Notes: generated by a model from the letters alone, not told the origin. DNA of 64,000 nucleotides from UBA7985 sp002711265 (GCA_965660945.1 CBFIBS010000010.1:47921-111920); one strand, 5' to 3'. Positions 19,628 through 29,053 are shown, counted from the first letter of the stretch. Translations and numbers: made by a program.

Positions 19628-20752
19628 TCAGTCCTGAGCGTCACGGCCAGCCACCGGTGCGACCACGGGACCGAATTCTTCCTCGACGCTGTCGCCGTTC
19701 TGACTGAGCAGCACCGCGATCCACCGCGTCGCCGGGACCGAGGCAAAAATGATGGCGAGCATGACCGTAACCGGCACGGAAATCAGCATGCCGACCGGGC
19801 CCCACAGGAAGCCCCAGAACGACAGCGATACCAGAATGATCAGCGGCGAGAGGTTGAGCGAATTGCCCAGGAACCGGGGTTCGAGGAAGCTGCCGACCAG
19901 CTGCTGAACGCCGATCAACAAACCTGTGACGACGAGGATGACCCACGCGCTGCCGTCCCAGAACTGCAGCACCGCCATGGCAGCAGGCAGCATGACCGCA
20001 ATGATCGAGCCCACCACCGGGATGAAGTTCAGGAAGAACACCAGCATGGCCCAGACCGGCGCATAGTTGATGTCGAACACCAGCAGGATGATGTACGCCA
20101 GCACCGCCGTGATCAGGCTCATCAGCGTCTTCACCGCAAGGTAGGCCTGAATCTTTCGGCTGATGGTCCCGAGCATGATCCGCGCGCGGGAGTAGTCATC
20201 GGCGCGGGGGAACAGATGCTTGAGTTTGGAGGAGAACCGCTGGTCCTCGACCAGCATGAAGGCGACGTAGATCACCACGATCACCAGGTTCTGGGTCACC
20301 AGCCGCAGCTGCCCGGCGAAGTTGTTGGCGATGCCCAGAATGCGGTCGAACTGGTCTTGCAGATTGATGTCGAGGGTCAGTCCCTCGGGCAGCAGCCCCT
20401 GCAGCAGGGCCAGCAGGCGGTTGGCATCGGCGGCATAGGCCGAGAAGTCTCCCAGCAGTGACGAAAAGCTCGCCAGCACGATATTGACCACGAAATAAGC
20501 GATCGACCCGATCACACCCATGGCGAGCAGCAGTGACACCCAGCGCGGCATCCGGAAGCCGGCAATGTTCAGCCCGGACATGAAATCCCGAAGGCTGGCG
20601 ATCACGTACCAGACCACGATGGCCAGCACGAGAGGCAGCAGGAAAGGCCGCCCCAACGCCAGCGCAGCCACCACGGCGGTGAGGATGAGGATGGCGGCAC
20701 CGATGTTCAGGATCGACGTACGAACCGCCCCCGACGGCTTTTTGGATGTCAT
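19628..20752 (-). CDS. AI-2E family (PerM/TqsA-like) transporter
   Basis: A 374-residue polytopic membrane protein with about eight predicted helices and the family pattern: an N-terminal hydrophobic pair, a soluble segment (residues 100-180) and the conserved core FFLNFIPVVGSIIAVMLPA and GSFLEPRFLGNSLNLSPLIILV. Members export autoinducer-2 or act as Na+/H+ antiporters, and the substrate here is unknown. The gene is divergent from the quinone oxidoreductase gene. A GCGCATAA motif lies about 90 bp upstream on the coding strand. Confidence 0.88.
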   Translation of the reverse strand: MTSKKPSGAVRTSILNIGAAILILTAVVAALALGRPFLLPLVLAIVVWYVIASLRDFMSGLNIAGFRMPRWVSLLLAMGVIGSIAYFVVNIVLASFSSLLGDFSAYAADANRLLALLQGLLPEGLTLDINLQDQFDRILGIANNFAGQLRLVTQNLVIVVIYVAFMLVEDQRFSSKLKHLFPRADDYSRARIMLGTISRKIQAYLAVKTLMSLITAVLAYIILLVFDINYAPVWAMLVFFLNFIPVVGSIIAVMLPAAMAVLQFWDGSAWVILVVTGLLIGVQQLVGSFLEPRFLGNSLNLSPLIILVSLSFWGFLWGPVGMLISVPVTVMLAIIFASVPATRWIAVLLSQNGDSVEEEFGPVVAPVAGRDAQD

Positions 20753-20926
20753 CGATTATCGTCTCAATGCTGCGGGACACATGAACCGACATTCTGCGCC
20801 TTAGCCAGAATCATGCAACCACTTAGGTTGGTTTTGGCTCTTTTTTATGCGCAGGCGTTGAGGCAAAGTCTCAATCACAGCGGCCGGGGCTCCCCCGGTC
20901 ACAGAGAAAACCGGAAGGGAACAGAC

Positions 20927-21892
20927 GTGAGCAAAGCCGTAATCATCCGTAAAACCGGGGGTCTGGAAGCCCTGACCATGGAAGACCGCGACGTTGGCAT
21001 GCCGGGCGAAGGCGAAATCCGGGTCCGTAACACCCATATCGGCCTGAACTTCATCGACGTTTACTTCCGAGACGGCCTGTATCCGGGCGAATTGCCCTTC
21101 GTGCTGGGTTCGGAGAGCGCCGGCGAGATCACCGACGTCGGCCCGGGCGTTGACGGCTTCAAGGTCGGGGATCGTGTGGCGAGCCTGGCCCCCGGTGCCT
21201 ACGCCGAAGAACGCCTGATCCCCGCAGAGAAGGCCATGCTTCTGCCCGAGGGGGTGAGCAATGAGGCCGCTGCCGCTTCCCTGCTCAAGGGCATGACCGT
21301 GCAGTACCTGCTCAAGCAGTCCTACGCCATCCAACCCGGCCAGACCTGCCTGTTCCATTCGGCGGCGGGCGGGGTCGGTCTGATCGCCTGCCAGTGGGCG
21401 CGCGCCCTGGGGGTCAAGCTGATCGGCACCGCAGGCACAGCCGAAAAATGCCAGCTGGCGCTGGATAACGGCGCAGCCCACTGCATCAACTACCGCGACG
21501 ACGACTGGGTCGAGCAGGTTCTTGCCCTCTCGGATGGTGGCGTGCCGGTGGTCTATGATTCTGTGGGGCAGGCAACGCTGGAAGGCTCTCTCGATTGCCT
21601 CAAGCCGCTGGGCTACTTCATCACCTTTGGCAACTCTTCGGGGGCCATTGCCGGGGTCGCGCCGTCGGCTCTGGCCTCGCGCGGCTGTTTATACATGCAA
21701 AGACCAACGCTTTTCGCGTATATTGCCACGCGGGCGCAACTCAACCGGGTTGCGGGGGACCTCTTTAGCGTGATGCAGTCTGGTGATGTAAAACCCGTCA
21801 TCGGGCGGCGTCTTCCCTTTGCCGAGGTGGCAGAAGCTCACCGCGGCCTGGAGGCCCGTGAAACCATCGGGTCGACCATTCTCGAAGTCTGA
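20927..21892 (+). CDS. Quinone oxidoreductase (zeta-crystallin-like, NADPH-dependent)
   Basis: A 321-residue medium-chain dehydrogenase/reductase of the QOR subgroup without structural zinc. HIGLNFIDVYFRDGLYPGELPFVLGSE is the QOR N-terminal signature region (shown here discontinuously as HIGLNFIDVYFRDG and LPFVLGSE), and AAGGVGLIACQWARALG is the nucleotide-binding loop. QOR enzymes reduce quinones and enals using NADPH. The start GTG 20927 is preceded by GGAAGGGA (20912-20919) and gives the normal N-terminus. The longer open frame upstream is not conserved. mscL follows 15 bp after the stop. Confidence 0.9.
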   Translation: MSKAVIIRKTGGLEALTMEDRDVGMPGEGEIRVRNTHIGLNFIDVYFRDGLYPGELPFVLGSESAGEITDVGPGVDGFKVGDRVASLAPGAYAEERLIPAEKAMLLPEGVSNEAAAASLLKGMTVQYLLKQSYAIQPGQTCLFHSAAGGVGLIACQWARALGVKLIGTAGTAEKCQLALDNGAAHCINYRDDDWVEQVLALSDGGVPVVYDSVGQATLEGSLDCLKPLGYFITFGNSSGAIAGVAPSALASRGCLYMQRPTLFAYIATRAQLNRVAGDLFSVMQSGDVKPVIGRRLPFAEVAEAHRGLEARETIGSTILEV

Positions 21893-21907
21893 GGATACCC
21901 CGAGCCT

Positions 21908-22330
21908 ATGCTGAAAGAATTCAGGGAGTTTATCGAGCGCGGTAACGTTATTGAACTTGCCGTTGCCTTCATCCTGGGTCTGGCGTTCAACGCCATCGTC
22001 AAATCGCTGGTCAACGACATGATCATGCCCGTCGTCGGGCTGATCACGGGCGGTGCTGATTTCACCAACCGTTTCATCGTAATGGGCAGCGGCAGCTTTG
22101 ACACGCTCGCCGCCGCGCAGGAAGCCGGCGTCGCCACACTCAACTACGGTGTGTTCATCAACACCGTCATCGAGTTCATCATCATTGCCTTTGTGCTGTT
22201 CATGATGGTGCGGACCTACAACCGTTTCCGCCGGAAGCAGGAAGAGGCGCCAGCCAAGCCGCCGGCACCGCCACGGCAGGAAGTGCTGCTCGAAGAAATC
22301 CGGGACGCCCTGCGCAGCCCCGCCAACTGA
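21908..22330 (+). CDS. mscL: Large-conductance mechanosensitive channel
   Basis: A 140-residue MscL homologue: an N-terminal amphipathic helix (MLKEFREFIERGNVIELAVA), TM1 (LAVAFILGLAFNAIVKSLV), a short periplasmic loop, TM2 (VFINTVIEFIIIAFVLFMMV) and a charged cytoplasmic helix. The pentameric channel opens on hypo-osmotic shock and releases small solutes. It is probably co-transcribed with the quinone oxidoreductase gene and ends at a strong terminator. Confidence 0.95.
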   Translation: MLKEFREFIERGNVIELAVAFILGLAFNAIVKSLVNDMIMPVVGLITGGADFTNRFIVMGSGSFDTLAAAQEAGVATLNYGVFINTVIEFIIIAFVLFMMVRTYNRFRRKQEEAPAKPPAPPRQEVLLEEIRDALRSPAN

Positions 22331-22354
22331 TCAGCAGTCTCTGCCAACCGAAAA

Positions 22355-22378
22355 GGGGAGCCCCGGCTCCCCTCTTTT
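22355..22378 (+). terminator. Rho-independent terminator after mscL
   Basis: GGGGAGCC (22355-22362) pairs with GGCTCCCC (22365-22372) across a 2-nt loop and is followed by TCTTTT. A preceding AAAA run would also give a weak U-tract on the minus strand, so it could serve the convergent glpK transcript too. Confidence 0.88.
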
Positions 22379-22467
22379 CATGGCTCCGGCGTTCCAACGC
22401 TAAAAACCCCGTTTGTCGGGGGCCGGAGCCTTCTCCTTGCCCTTCGCCCCTTCCTTCGTCGTCTTGG

Positions 22468-23958
22468 TCAGGCCTCGCTCAGCGTTCGCCGTACCGCATC
22501 GTTCCAGAGGGCAATCTTGCGGTCGCGGCGCTCAGAGTCCCAGCCCGGCTCGAACCGCCGATCGAGCTGCCAGCGTTGGGCGAAGTCGGCCTGATCCCCA
22601 TAGAACCCGACCTGCGCCCCGGCCAGATAGGCCACGCCCAGCGCCGTTGTCTCCGTGACCACTGGCCGTTCCACCGCGGCGTCGAGGATGTCGGCCAGCG
22701 CCTGCATGGTCCAGTCGCTGGCGGTCATGCCGCCGTCGACCCGCAGGATGGTGCGCGCAGCGTCGGCCCAGTCTGCCTTCATCGCCGTCAGCAGATCGTT
22801 GGTCTGGAAGCACACGGCTTCCAGTGCCGCGCGCGCGAATTCTGCCGGGCCGGAGTTACGGGTCAGCCCGAAGATGGCGCCGCGTGCCTCACTGTCCCAG
22901 TGCGGGGCGCCCAGACCGGTAAAGGCGGGGACCAGAACCACGTCCTGCTCGGAATCGGCACTGTCGGCCAGTGCGCCCGACTGGGCCGCGTTCTCGAGGA
23001 TGCCAAGGCCGTCGCGCAGCCACTGCACGGCGGCCCCAGCGATGAAAATCGACCCCTCCAATGCGTAGGTTGGCTCGCCGTTGAGGCGGTAGGCGAGGGT
23101 GGTCAGCAGGCGGTTGTTCGACGGTACGGCCTGCGCCCCGGTATTGAGCACGGCAAAACAGCCGGTGCCGTAGGTCGACTTGAGCATCCCGGGCTGGAAG
23201 CAGCCTTGTCCCACCACTGCCGCGTGCTGGTCCCCGGCCATGGCGGTGATCGGCACGGAAGTTCCCTCACCGAGCAAGGCCGTGGTGCCGAAGTCGGCAG
23301 CGTTGTCGCAGACCTCGGGGAGCATGGCTTCAGGGATATTGAGCATGGCCAGCAGCTCCGGGTCCCAGCGCTGTTCGTGGATGTTGAACAGCAGCGTACG
23401 GCAGGCGTTGGTGGCATCGGTGCGGTGAACCGCACCCTCGGTGAGCCGGTACAGCAGCCAGGTATCGATGGTGCCGAAGGCAAGCTCTCCGGCGGTTGCG
23501 CGCGCGCGGGCGCCCTCGACGCGGTCCAGCAACCACGCCAGCTTGGTCCCGGAGAAATAGGGATCGAGCAGCAGCCCGGTTTTGGCCGTGACCATGGCTT
23601 CGTGGCCCGCTGTCTTCAGCTGGCTGCAGAAGTCCGCTGTCCGTCGGTCCTGCCACACGATGGCGGGGTGAATCGGCTCCCCGGTCGCCCGGTCCCAAAC
23701 AACCACGGTCTCGCGCTGATTGGTGATGCCGATGGCGGCGATATCGGCGGCGGTCAGGCCCGCCTGCGCCACTGCGTCTCGGGCCACGTCGACGACCGAA
23801 CGCCAGATTTCATCGGCGTCGTGCTCGACCCAGCCGGATTTTGGGTAAAACTGGGTGAACTCCTGCTGCGCCACGCTCAGGCTGTTGAAATACTCATCGA
23901 ACAGGATGGCGCGACTGCTCGTCGTGCCCTGATCGATCGCCATTACGGCTTTTGCCAC
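22468..23958 (-). CDS. glpK: Glycerol kinase
   Basis: A 496-residue FGGY-family kinase that phosphorylates glycerol to sn-glycerol-3-phosphate. The ATP-binding N-terminus is MAIDQGTTSSRAILFD, and GITNQRETVVVWD, AGDQHAAVVGQGC and VDGGMTASDWTMQ are family motifs. The start is GTG 23958 with GGGAGG 8 bp upstream. The ATG five codons inside lacks this spacing. The usual partners glpF and glpD are not adjacent. Its minus-strand neighbour upstream is an acyl-CoA dehydrogenase gene. Confidence 0.95.
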   Translation of the reverse strand: MAKAVMAIDQGTTSSRAILFDEYFNSLSVAQQEFTQFYPKSGWVEHDADEIWRSVVDVARDAVAQAGLTAADIAAIGITNQRETVVVWDRATGEPIHPAIVWQDRRTADFCSQLKTAGHEAMVTAKTGLLLDPYFSGTKLAWLLDRVEGARARATAGELAFGTIDTWLLYRLTEGAVHRTDATNACRTLLFNIHEQRWDPELLAMLNIPEAMLPEVCDNAADFGTTALLGEGTSVPITAMAGDQHAAVVGQGCFQPGMLKSTYGTGCFAVLNTGAQAVPSNNRLLTTLAYRLNGEPTYALEGSIFIAGAAVQWLRDGLGILENAAQSGALADSADSEQDVVLVPAFTGLGAPHWDSEARGAIFGLTRNSGPAEFARAALEAVCFQTNDLLTAMKADWADAARTILRVDGGMTASDWTMQALADILDAAVERPVVTETTALGVAYLAGAQVGFYGDQADFAQRWQLDRRFEPGWDSERRDRKIALWNDAVRRTLSEA

Positions 23959-24055
23959 TGCCTTATCCTCCCCAAAGTCATGCCGGGCCTGAGCGCTACC
24001 CTAGGGATAACGCCTGCGGCTCGCCAGCCCCGGGGCGGGAAACCGGAAGACTTTT

Positions 24056-25849
24056 TCAGAATGCGGCTTCGTCGAGCCCGATGACTTCGTCGGCGCTCGA
24101 CTTCACGGCTTCGAGCAGGCCCGAGGACCGGGGCAGGAACTGGTCTGCGAAGAATCGCGCGGTGACCAGCTTGGTGGACAGGAAGCGGGTCGCGCTGTCG
24201 CCATCGTCCAGTCGCTGATGGGCTTCCAGCGCCTGCAGCGCCATCACCCAACCGCCGGCGACTGTCCCCCAGAGCGTCAGGTACGGCGTCGCACCGACGG
24301 CCGCAGAAGGCATGTTGTCTCCGGCGGTTTCCAGCAGATAGTTCGAGGCGGCTTCGAGGTCGGCGATCGCCGGTTTCAGCCGCACCGCGATCGCGCGCAG
24401 GCTCAGGTGTTCGGAAGCCTCCAGCCGGTCGATAACGGCGGCCATTTCGGCCAGCATTTCACCTGCCGCCCGGCCGCGGTCGCGTGCCAGTTTGCGACCG
24501 ATCAGGTCGAGTGCCTGAATGCCGTTGGTGCCCTCATAGATCGGCAGGATGCGGGCGTCGCGGTAGTACTGCGCCGCGCCGGTTTCCTCGACAAAGCCCA
24601 TGCCGCCATGGATCTGCACCCCAGTGGAGGCGATTTCGCAGGCGATGTCCGTGCCCCAGCCCTTGACGATTGGGGTGAGCAGATCCACCCGGCGCTGGGC
24701 GCGCGCGGCTTCATCGCTGTCCGCATTGCGGCGGGCCACGTCGATGTGGCTGGTGGCGTGATAGGCGAGACCGCGGAAGGCCTCGACCTGCGATTTCATC
24801 AACAGCAGGTTCCGCCGCACATCCGGGTGCTCGATGATGCGCACGCTGTCCTTCGAAGTGCCGCCGATCTTGGCGGACTGCACCCGATCCTTGGCATAGG
24901 CCAGAGCGTGCTGGAAGGCTCGCTCGGCGATGCCCAGCCCCTGAATGCCGACGCTCAGGCGCGCGTTGTTCATCATGGTGAACATGCACGACATGCCGCC
25001 GTTTTCCGGCCCGATCAGGTAGCCCACCGCCCCGCCGTCGTCGCCGTACTGCATGACGCAGGTCGGGCTGGCGTGGATGCCGAGCTTTTCTTCGAGCTTG
25101 ATGCACTTGGCGTCATTGCGCGCGCCAAGGCTACCGTCCTCGTTGACGAGGAACTTCGGCACGATGAACAGGGATATGCCCTTGGTGCCCGCCGGGGCGT
25201 CCGGGGTCCGGGCCAGCACCAGATGCACGATGTTCTCGGCGAGATCGTGCTCGCCAAAGGTGATGTAAATCTTCTGCCCGAAAATGCGGTAGGTGCCGTC
25301 AGGCTGCGGTTCTGCGCGGGACTTGAGCGCGCCGACATCGGAGCCGGCGTGGGGCTCGGTCAGGTTCATGGTGCCGGTCCACTCACCGGAGACCATGCGC
25401 TCGAGGAAGGTGGCGCGCTGCTCGGGTGAGCCGTGGGCTTCGATGGTTTCGATCGCCCCCTGAGAAAGCAGCGGGCACAGCGAGAACGACATGTTGGCAG
25501 CGAACAGCATTTCCTGCCCAGCGGCATTGACTGCCCAGGGCAGGCCCATGCCGCCGATTTCGGCATCGTAGGCCGCACCGATCCAGCCAGTTTCCCGGTA
25601 GCTCCGGTACAGCTCGGGGAACTTTTCGTAGGTCCGAACCACGCCGTTTTCGAGGGTGCAGGCCGCCTGGTCCGCGTCCCAGTTGGTCGGCGCCAGCTCT
25701 TCGGAGAAGAACTTGCCACCCTCTTCAATCAGTTGTCCGACAAGGTCGCTGCTGGTGTCTTCGAGGCCGGGCAGGTCACCCAGTCGGTCGAGGTCGGCCA
25801 GCGTCTGCAGGGCAAAAACGATGTCTTGGGTTGGGCTCTGGTAGGTCAT
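24056..25849 (-). CDS. Acyl-CoA dehydrogenase, long C-terminally extended type (DmdC/FadE-like)
   Basis: A 597-residue flavin-dependent acyl-CoA dehydrogenase. Motifs include TGTMNLTEPHAGSDVGALKS, KIYITFGEHDLAENIVHLVL, the CoA/FAD region GIQGLGIAERAFQHALAYAKDR and IHGGMGFVEETGAAQYYRDARILPIYEGTNGIQALDL with the catalytic-Glu segment. Length and the extra C-terminal helical domain match the group that includes DmdC (3-methylthiopropionyl-CoA dehydrogenase). That group also includes general fatty acyl dehydrogenases, so the substrate is uncertain. No other dmd gene is nearby. Confidence 0.85.
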   Translation of the reverse strand: MTYQSPTQDIVFALQTLADLDRLGDLPGLEDTSSDLVGQLIEEGGKFFSEELAPTNWDADQAACTLENGVVRTYEKFPELYRSYRETGWIGAAYDAEIGGMGLPWAVNAAGQEMLFAANMSFSLCPLLSQGAIETIEAHGSPEQRATFLERMVSGEWTGTMNLTEPHAGSDVGALKSRAEPQPDGTYRIFGQKIYITFGEHDLAENIVHLVLARTPDAPAGTKGISLFIVPKFLVNEDGSLGARNDAKCIKLEEKLGIHASPTCVMQYGDDGGAVGYLIGPENGGMSCMFTMMNNARLSVGIQGLGIAERAFQHALAYAKDRVQSAKIGGTSKDSVRIIEHPDVRRNLLLMKSQVEAFRGLAYHATSHIDVARRNADSDEAARAQRRVDLLTPIVKGWGTDIACEIASTGVQIHGGMGFVEETGAAQYYRDARILPIYEGTNGIQALDLIGRKLARDRGRAAGEMLAEMAAVIDRLEASEHLSLRAIAVRLKPAIADLEAASNYLLETAGDNMPSAAVGATPYLTLWGTVAGGWVMALQALEAHQRLDDGDSATRFLSTKLVTARFFADQFLPRSSGLLEAVKSSADEVIGLDEAAF

Positions 25850-25946
25850 GGGACCGCCTCCCGGGCGTCGGTGATATCAGGCGCGAAGATAGCGAAGCCT
25901 GCTGCCTAATCAAGCGGGGACCGCTGTGACCAAAGCGCCAGAGGGC

Positions 25947-26975
25947 TCAGCCCCGTCGGTTGGCCGGGTGGCGCGCGCGGAGTTGCCCCAGGCTGGCTTC
26001 CCGCCAAAGGATCACCAGCCCGGCGAGCACGATCAGAATAGCGCCGGTGTACTCATTCCACTGCGGCACTGCCCGGAACATGACGAAATCCAGCACCATG
26101 GCACTGGGCAGGCCGACATAGCGGAACGGGCTGATCACGCTCAGTTCCCCGGTGCGCAGGGCGAGGGCAGAGAGGTAGTAGGCGACGCTGATCAGCAGGG
26201 CTGAGAGCCCCAGCTTGAGCCAGACAACCGGGCGGAAGTCTGCAAGCACGGTGAAATAGTCGCGGCCCTGCATCGTCGGCTGGAACACGTCGGGGAACAG
26301 GGGGGTGACCACGATGAAGCAAACGACGGACGACAGCAGCACGAATATAGCGGCGTAGGTGGCGTTGTAGGCCGTGGGCAGCCGGGACGGGATCGCGCGG
26401 GCGAGCATATCGCGGATGGAAAGGCCAAGGGCTGCAAACAGAGGCGCAAGCAGGATCCAGCGCAGCTGGCTGGCCAGACCGTTGTCCTCGCCCGGCGCCG
26501 CCGCGCCATAGAGCCGGGTCCCCAGCTCCGGCAGGAGTGCGCGCAGCAACGGTTCGGCAAGGGCGATCAGCAGCACGCCGACGAAGCCCAGGACCACCGC
26601 GCTCCAGCGGTAGCGGCCGACCTGTTCCCGCAGCACGATCGCCCCCAGCGCCGTGGTGATGAGCGGCGCGGTGAAGATCAGCGCCGCCGACACCCCGAGC
26701 GAGAGGAACAGCAGCGAGGTCAGATAGGGCATGGCAATCAGGCACTCGCCCACACCGAAGATCATCGTCCCCCGGTCGCGCAGTCCGAGCAGCGGGTTGG
26801 TGCGCAGGATGGCAAGAATACTGGCGGTCAGGATGACGACCACCAGCAGCGCGCGCATGCTGATCACCACGTAGATCGGCTCGTTGACGAACAGCTCTTT
26901 CATCAGGCTGTCGTTGATGTTGAAGAACAGGACCGCGAGCACGACGTACAGGACGGCCATCAGATTGTTGGGCAT
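25947..26975 (-). CDS. DMT-superfamily (EamA) transporter
   Basis: A 342-residue protein with ten hydrophobic segments in two EamA repeats, typical drug/metabolite exporter architecture. It starts MPNNLMAVLYVVLAVLFFNI, and the middle loop (residues 150-175) is enlarged with a soluble insertion (RLYGAAAPGEDNGLAS). The substrate is unknown. It is monocistronic and divergent from nothing close: 97 bp separate it from the acyl-CoA dehydrogenase gene downstream. It is one of three DMT genes in this window. Confidence 0.85.
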   Translation of the reverse strand: MPNNLMAVLYVVLAVLFFNINDSLMKELFVNEPIYVVISMRALLVVVILTASILAILRTNPLLGLRDRGTMIFGVGECLIAMPYLTSLLFLSLGVSAALIFTAPLITTALGAIVLREQVGRYRWSAVVLGFVGVLLIALAEPLLRALLPELGTRLYGAAAPGEDNGLASQLRWILLAPLFAALGLSIRDMLARAIPSRLPTAYNATYAAIFVLLSSVVCFIVVTPLFPDVFQPTMQGRDYFTVLADFRPVVWLKLGLSALLISVAYYLSALALRTGELSVISPFRYVGLPSAMVLDFVMFRAVPQWNEYTGAILIVLAGLVILWREASLGQLRARHPANRRG

Positions 26976-27035
26976 GAATGGAATGCCTCCCTCGCAGCCG
27001 GATCAGACAAGGGCAGGGGGCGATTGCCAAGCATG

Positions 27036-27069
27036 AAAAAGGCTGCGCAGGTGAGCCCTGCGCAGCCTT
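27036..27069 (-). terminator. Rho-independent terminator of the small OmpA-like gene
   Basis: A 12 bp perfect stem, AAGGCTGCGCAG (27039-27050) and CTGCGCAGCCTT (27058-27069), encloses a 7-nt loop. On the minus strand it runs into TTTTT. It lies 37 bp past the stop codon at 27106. Confidence 0.92.
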
Positions 27070-27105
27070 GTAATTTCGGGGGTCGGTGACCCGAGCGGCG
27101 GGGCC

Positions 27106-27591
27106 TTAGCCGTTAAACGACAGAACCACCACGCGGTTGCCTTCGAGCGTGTCGCTCCACGCTTCGCTTTCACCCGCACCGGACACAGGGGTTATCATGT
27201 CCATGTCAACGCCGTTGGCGACGAGGAATTCATAGACGGTTGCGGCGCGTTCTTCAGACAGGGTCTGGTTGTAGTCCTCTGGGCCATCGACCGATGCAAA
27301 ACCCGTGTTGGCAAAACCAACCGCGCCGGAGTGCATGATGATATCGAGGTTATCCAGTAGAACCTGCTCGCCTTCTTCGGTCAGATCTGCACAGGCGATC
27401 TCGAAGTGGATCATGATGTCGCAAACGGCGGACTTGTCGTGCACGTAACCACCACTGGCGGTCCGCACCCACGATCCGGAGAGCGCAGCGGTGACGAAGT
27501 TGTGACAGTTGCCTTTACACTCTGCCGACGCAACGCCGGCAGTCGCAAAGGAAAAGACCAGAGCTGAAGCTGCAATAATCCAACGCTTCAT
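27106..27591 (-). CDS. Small secreted OmpA-like peptidoglycan-associated protein
   Basis: A 161-residue protein with a clear Sec signal peptide (MKRWIIAASALVFSFATAGVASA, cleavage after residue 23; shown here in two parts MKRWIIAASALVF and SFATAGVASA). The C-terminal half matches the OmpA peptidoglycan-binding fold: a strand IMIHFEIACADLTEEG, YNQTLSEERAATVYEFLVANG and the terminal GNRVVVLSF. The N-terminal mature region has four cysteines (C25, C29, C57, C67), which suggests disulfides in the periplasm. There is no lipobox and no beta-barrel. ATG 27591 is preceded by AAGGAAAAACA. It has its own terminator. A second, larger OmpA-like gene lies upstream on the same strand. Confidence 0.8.
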   Translation of the reverse strand: MKRWIIAASALVFSFATAGVASAECKGNCHNFVTAALSGSWVRTASGGYVHDKSAVCDIMIHFEIACADLTEEGEQVLLDNLDIIMHSGAVGFANTGFASVDGPEDYNQTLSEERAATVYEFLVANGVDMDMITPVSGAGESEAWSDTLEGNRVVVLSFNG

Positions 27592-28051
27592 TGTTTTTCC
27601 TTCAATTCAAGCCCGCGGCGAAGCCGAGGCATTCATGACAAAACAAGGTCACACTCAATTTTGCTTCCGGTGATCCTGACTTCGTTACTGACCACCGAGG
27701 TGGACCGCCCGAAACCCGAAAGTTCAAACCGCGCTCATGGGCCACTGCACACCCACTCCCGCCTTGTGTAACCAAAATATCAACAAGCACCAGCTGAGAC
27801 CCGTTCTCTTTTTGATATATGCAAAAATCGGTCAAAGCGTGGCGTAAACGTCACTTCAAGCAGTGCAAAAAGTCGAAAAAGCGACGAAAAATTACGCGAA
27901 CAGTAGAAATTGCCGCGTTTGAGCCCTGATTCAGCCCCGTTAGACTGCTTCAATGGCACGGACTTCGTGGGCAAACACCCGTCAAATCGGGGCGAAATTG
28001 CCCCTTCAGGTCCAATCGGTGGACGACTTTCCAAAATCTGTGGATAAAACA
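27592..28051. other. Intergenic region between two OmpA-like genes
   Basis: About 460 bp without a convincing gene. It is more AT-rich than neighbouring coding sequence and contains a perfect DnaA-box sequence on the minus strand (TGTGGATAA, 28039-28047) and the inverted repeat GGGGC-GAAATT-GCCCC (27989-28004). The two small minus-strand frames here (77 and 90 residues) lack ribosome-binding sites and family resemblance. The promoter of the small OmpA-like gene must lie here, but no specific elements stand out. Confidence 0.5.
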
Positions 28052-29053
28052 TCAGGATGACTTTCTGCGGATAACGACTCGCCTGTTCACAGCCGGTTCT
28101 GGACCGAACATGCGGGTTCCACCGCGTCCCGCTGTGTCGAGTTTGGCGCGTGTGACCCCAGACTGTGTCAGGAAGTACGCCGCAGCTTTTGCACGCTTAA
28201 GTGCTATCTGCTTGTTGACATAATCAGTTCCGTCCTGGGACGCGTAACCGACAACGTCATAGCGTCCGGTCGACGCATTGATGGCGATTGCGGTCATTTC
28301 CAGCGCACGCTCAGCCTGTTTCGAAATGGCGTCGCTGCTGCCGCTGAAGAGGACCGATGCCGAGAAAATTATCCCGTGCCCGGCTTCCAGAGCTGCCCGG
28401 ATCAGCGTGTCGCAGTCCGTACCGAGGATCATCGCTTCGTAACCAGAACCGCCCGTTGCGATCAGGGCGCCGCCACTGGTCAGGGCAAAACCCCGGCAGT
28501 GCGGCTGTCCGCTCTGCACGGCGGCTTCTGCCAGGCGTGGTGAGCCTGGCCGGACCACTTCGGTCGGGCCGATGAGGATGGTTTCCGACGCCGGAATGGT
28601 AATGGAGCCAGCGCTTTCGTTGAGGAAAGTCTTTGCGCCTTCAGTATAGGACGCCGGATCAGCCTGTGCGCCGGACTTGTCGCTGTTATGGGCGGTGGTT
28701 GAAAGCGGGGTTGCCGTCATCTGTGTCATGGAGGACTTGGACAGGATCACCCGTTCGGGCGCGCTGCTGCGGCTCACCACCGTGGTTGCGAAGGGCAGGG
28801 CGTCACGCGATGCGTCAGCCAGTGGCCCGGCGACGCCGCCCATAGGAACGCCGTTGCTGACCTGAACCGGGTTCAGGCCGTAAGCGGCATAGTTGGGAAC
28901 GGCCCCGGCAATCCCGGTGGCAGGTGCAAAGCTCTCGACCACGGACGCCCCCCGCACGGGGATCAGCGTCTGGGCTTTGGCAGCCTGAACGGCGCTGAAG
29001 GCTGCAACCACAACGGCAGCCTGCGCCAAACCATGAATAATGGCGTGTCTCAT
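28052..29053 (-). CDS. OmpA-family periplasmic/outer-membrane-associated protein
   Basis: A 333-residue protein starting at ATG 29053, with a signal peptide (HGLAQAAVVVAAFSAVQAAKA) and a long Ser/Thr/Ala-rich middle region without recognised domain. Residues about 225-330 form an OmpA-type peptidoglycan-binding domain: ASVLFSGSSDAISKQAERAL, YDVVGYASQDGTDYVNKQIA, KRAKAAAYFLTQSGV and the terminal NRRVVIRR. Two cysteines (in PHCRGFAL and GTDCDTLIR) could form a disulfide. It probably anchors the envelope to peptidoglycan. The passenger region is novel to me. Confidence 0.8.
   Translation of the reverse strand: MRHAIIHGLAQAAVVVAAFSAVQAAKAQTLIPVRGASVVESFAPATGIAGAVPNYAAYGLNPVQVSNGVPMGGVAGPLADASRDALPFATTVVSRSSAPERVILSKSSMTQMTATPLSTTAHNSDKSGAQADPASYTEGAKTFLNESAGSITIPASETILIGPTEVVRPGSPRLAEAAVQSGQPHCRGFALTSGGALIATGGSGYEAMILGTDCDTLIRAALEAGHGIIFSASVLFSGSSDAISKQAERALEMTAIAINASTGRYDVVGYASQDGTDYVNKQIALKRAKAAAYFLTQSGVTRAKLDTAGRGGTRMFGPEPAVNRRVVIRRKSS

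Noticed and set aside
22468..25849. Idea that glpK and the DmdC-like dehydrogenase belong to a DMSP or glycerol catabolic operon
   Set aside because: No other dmd, glpF or glpD genes are adjacent, and the two genes are separated by about 100 bp with no functional link.
27602..28052. Two small minus-strand frames (77 and 90 residues) between the OmpA-like genes
   Set aside because: No ribosome-binding site, no hydrophobic or domain pattern, and AT-rich non-coding character.
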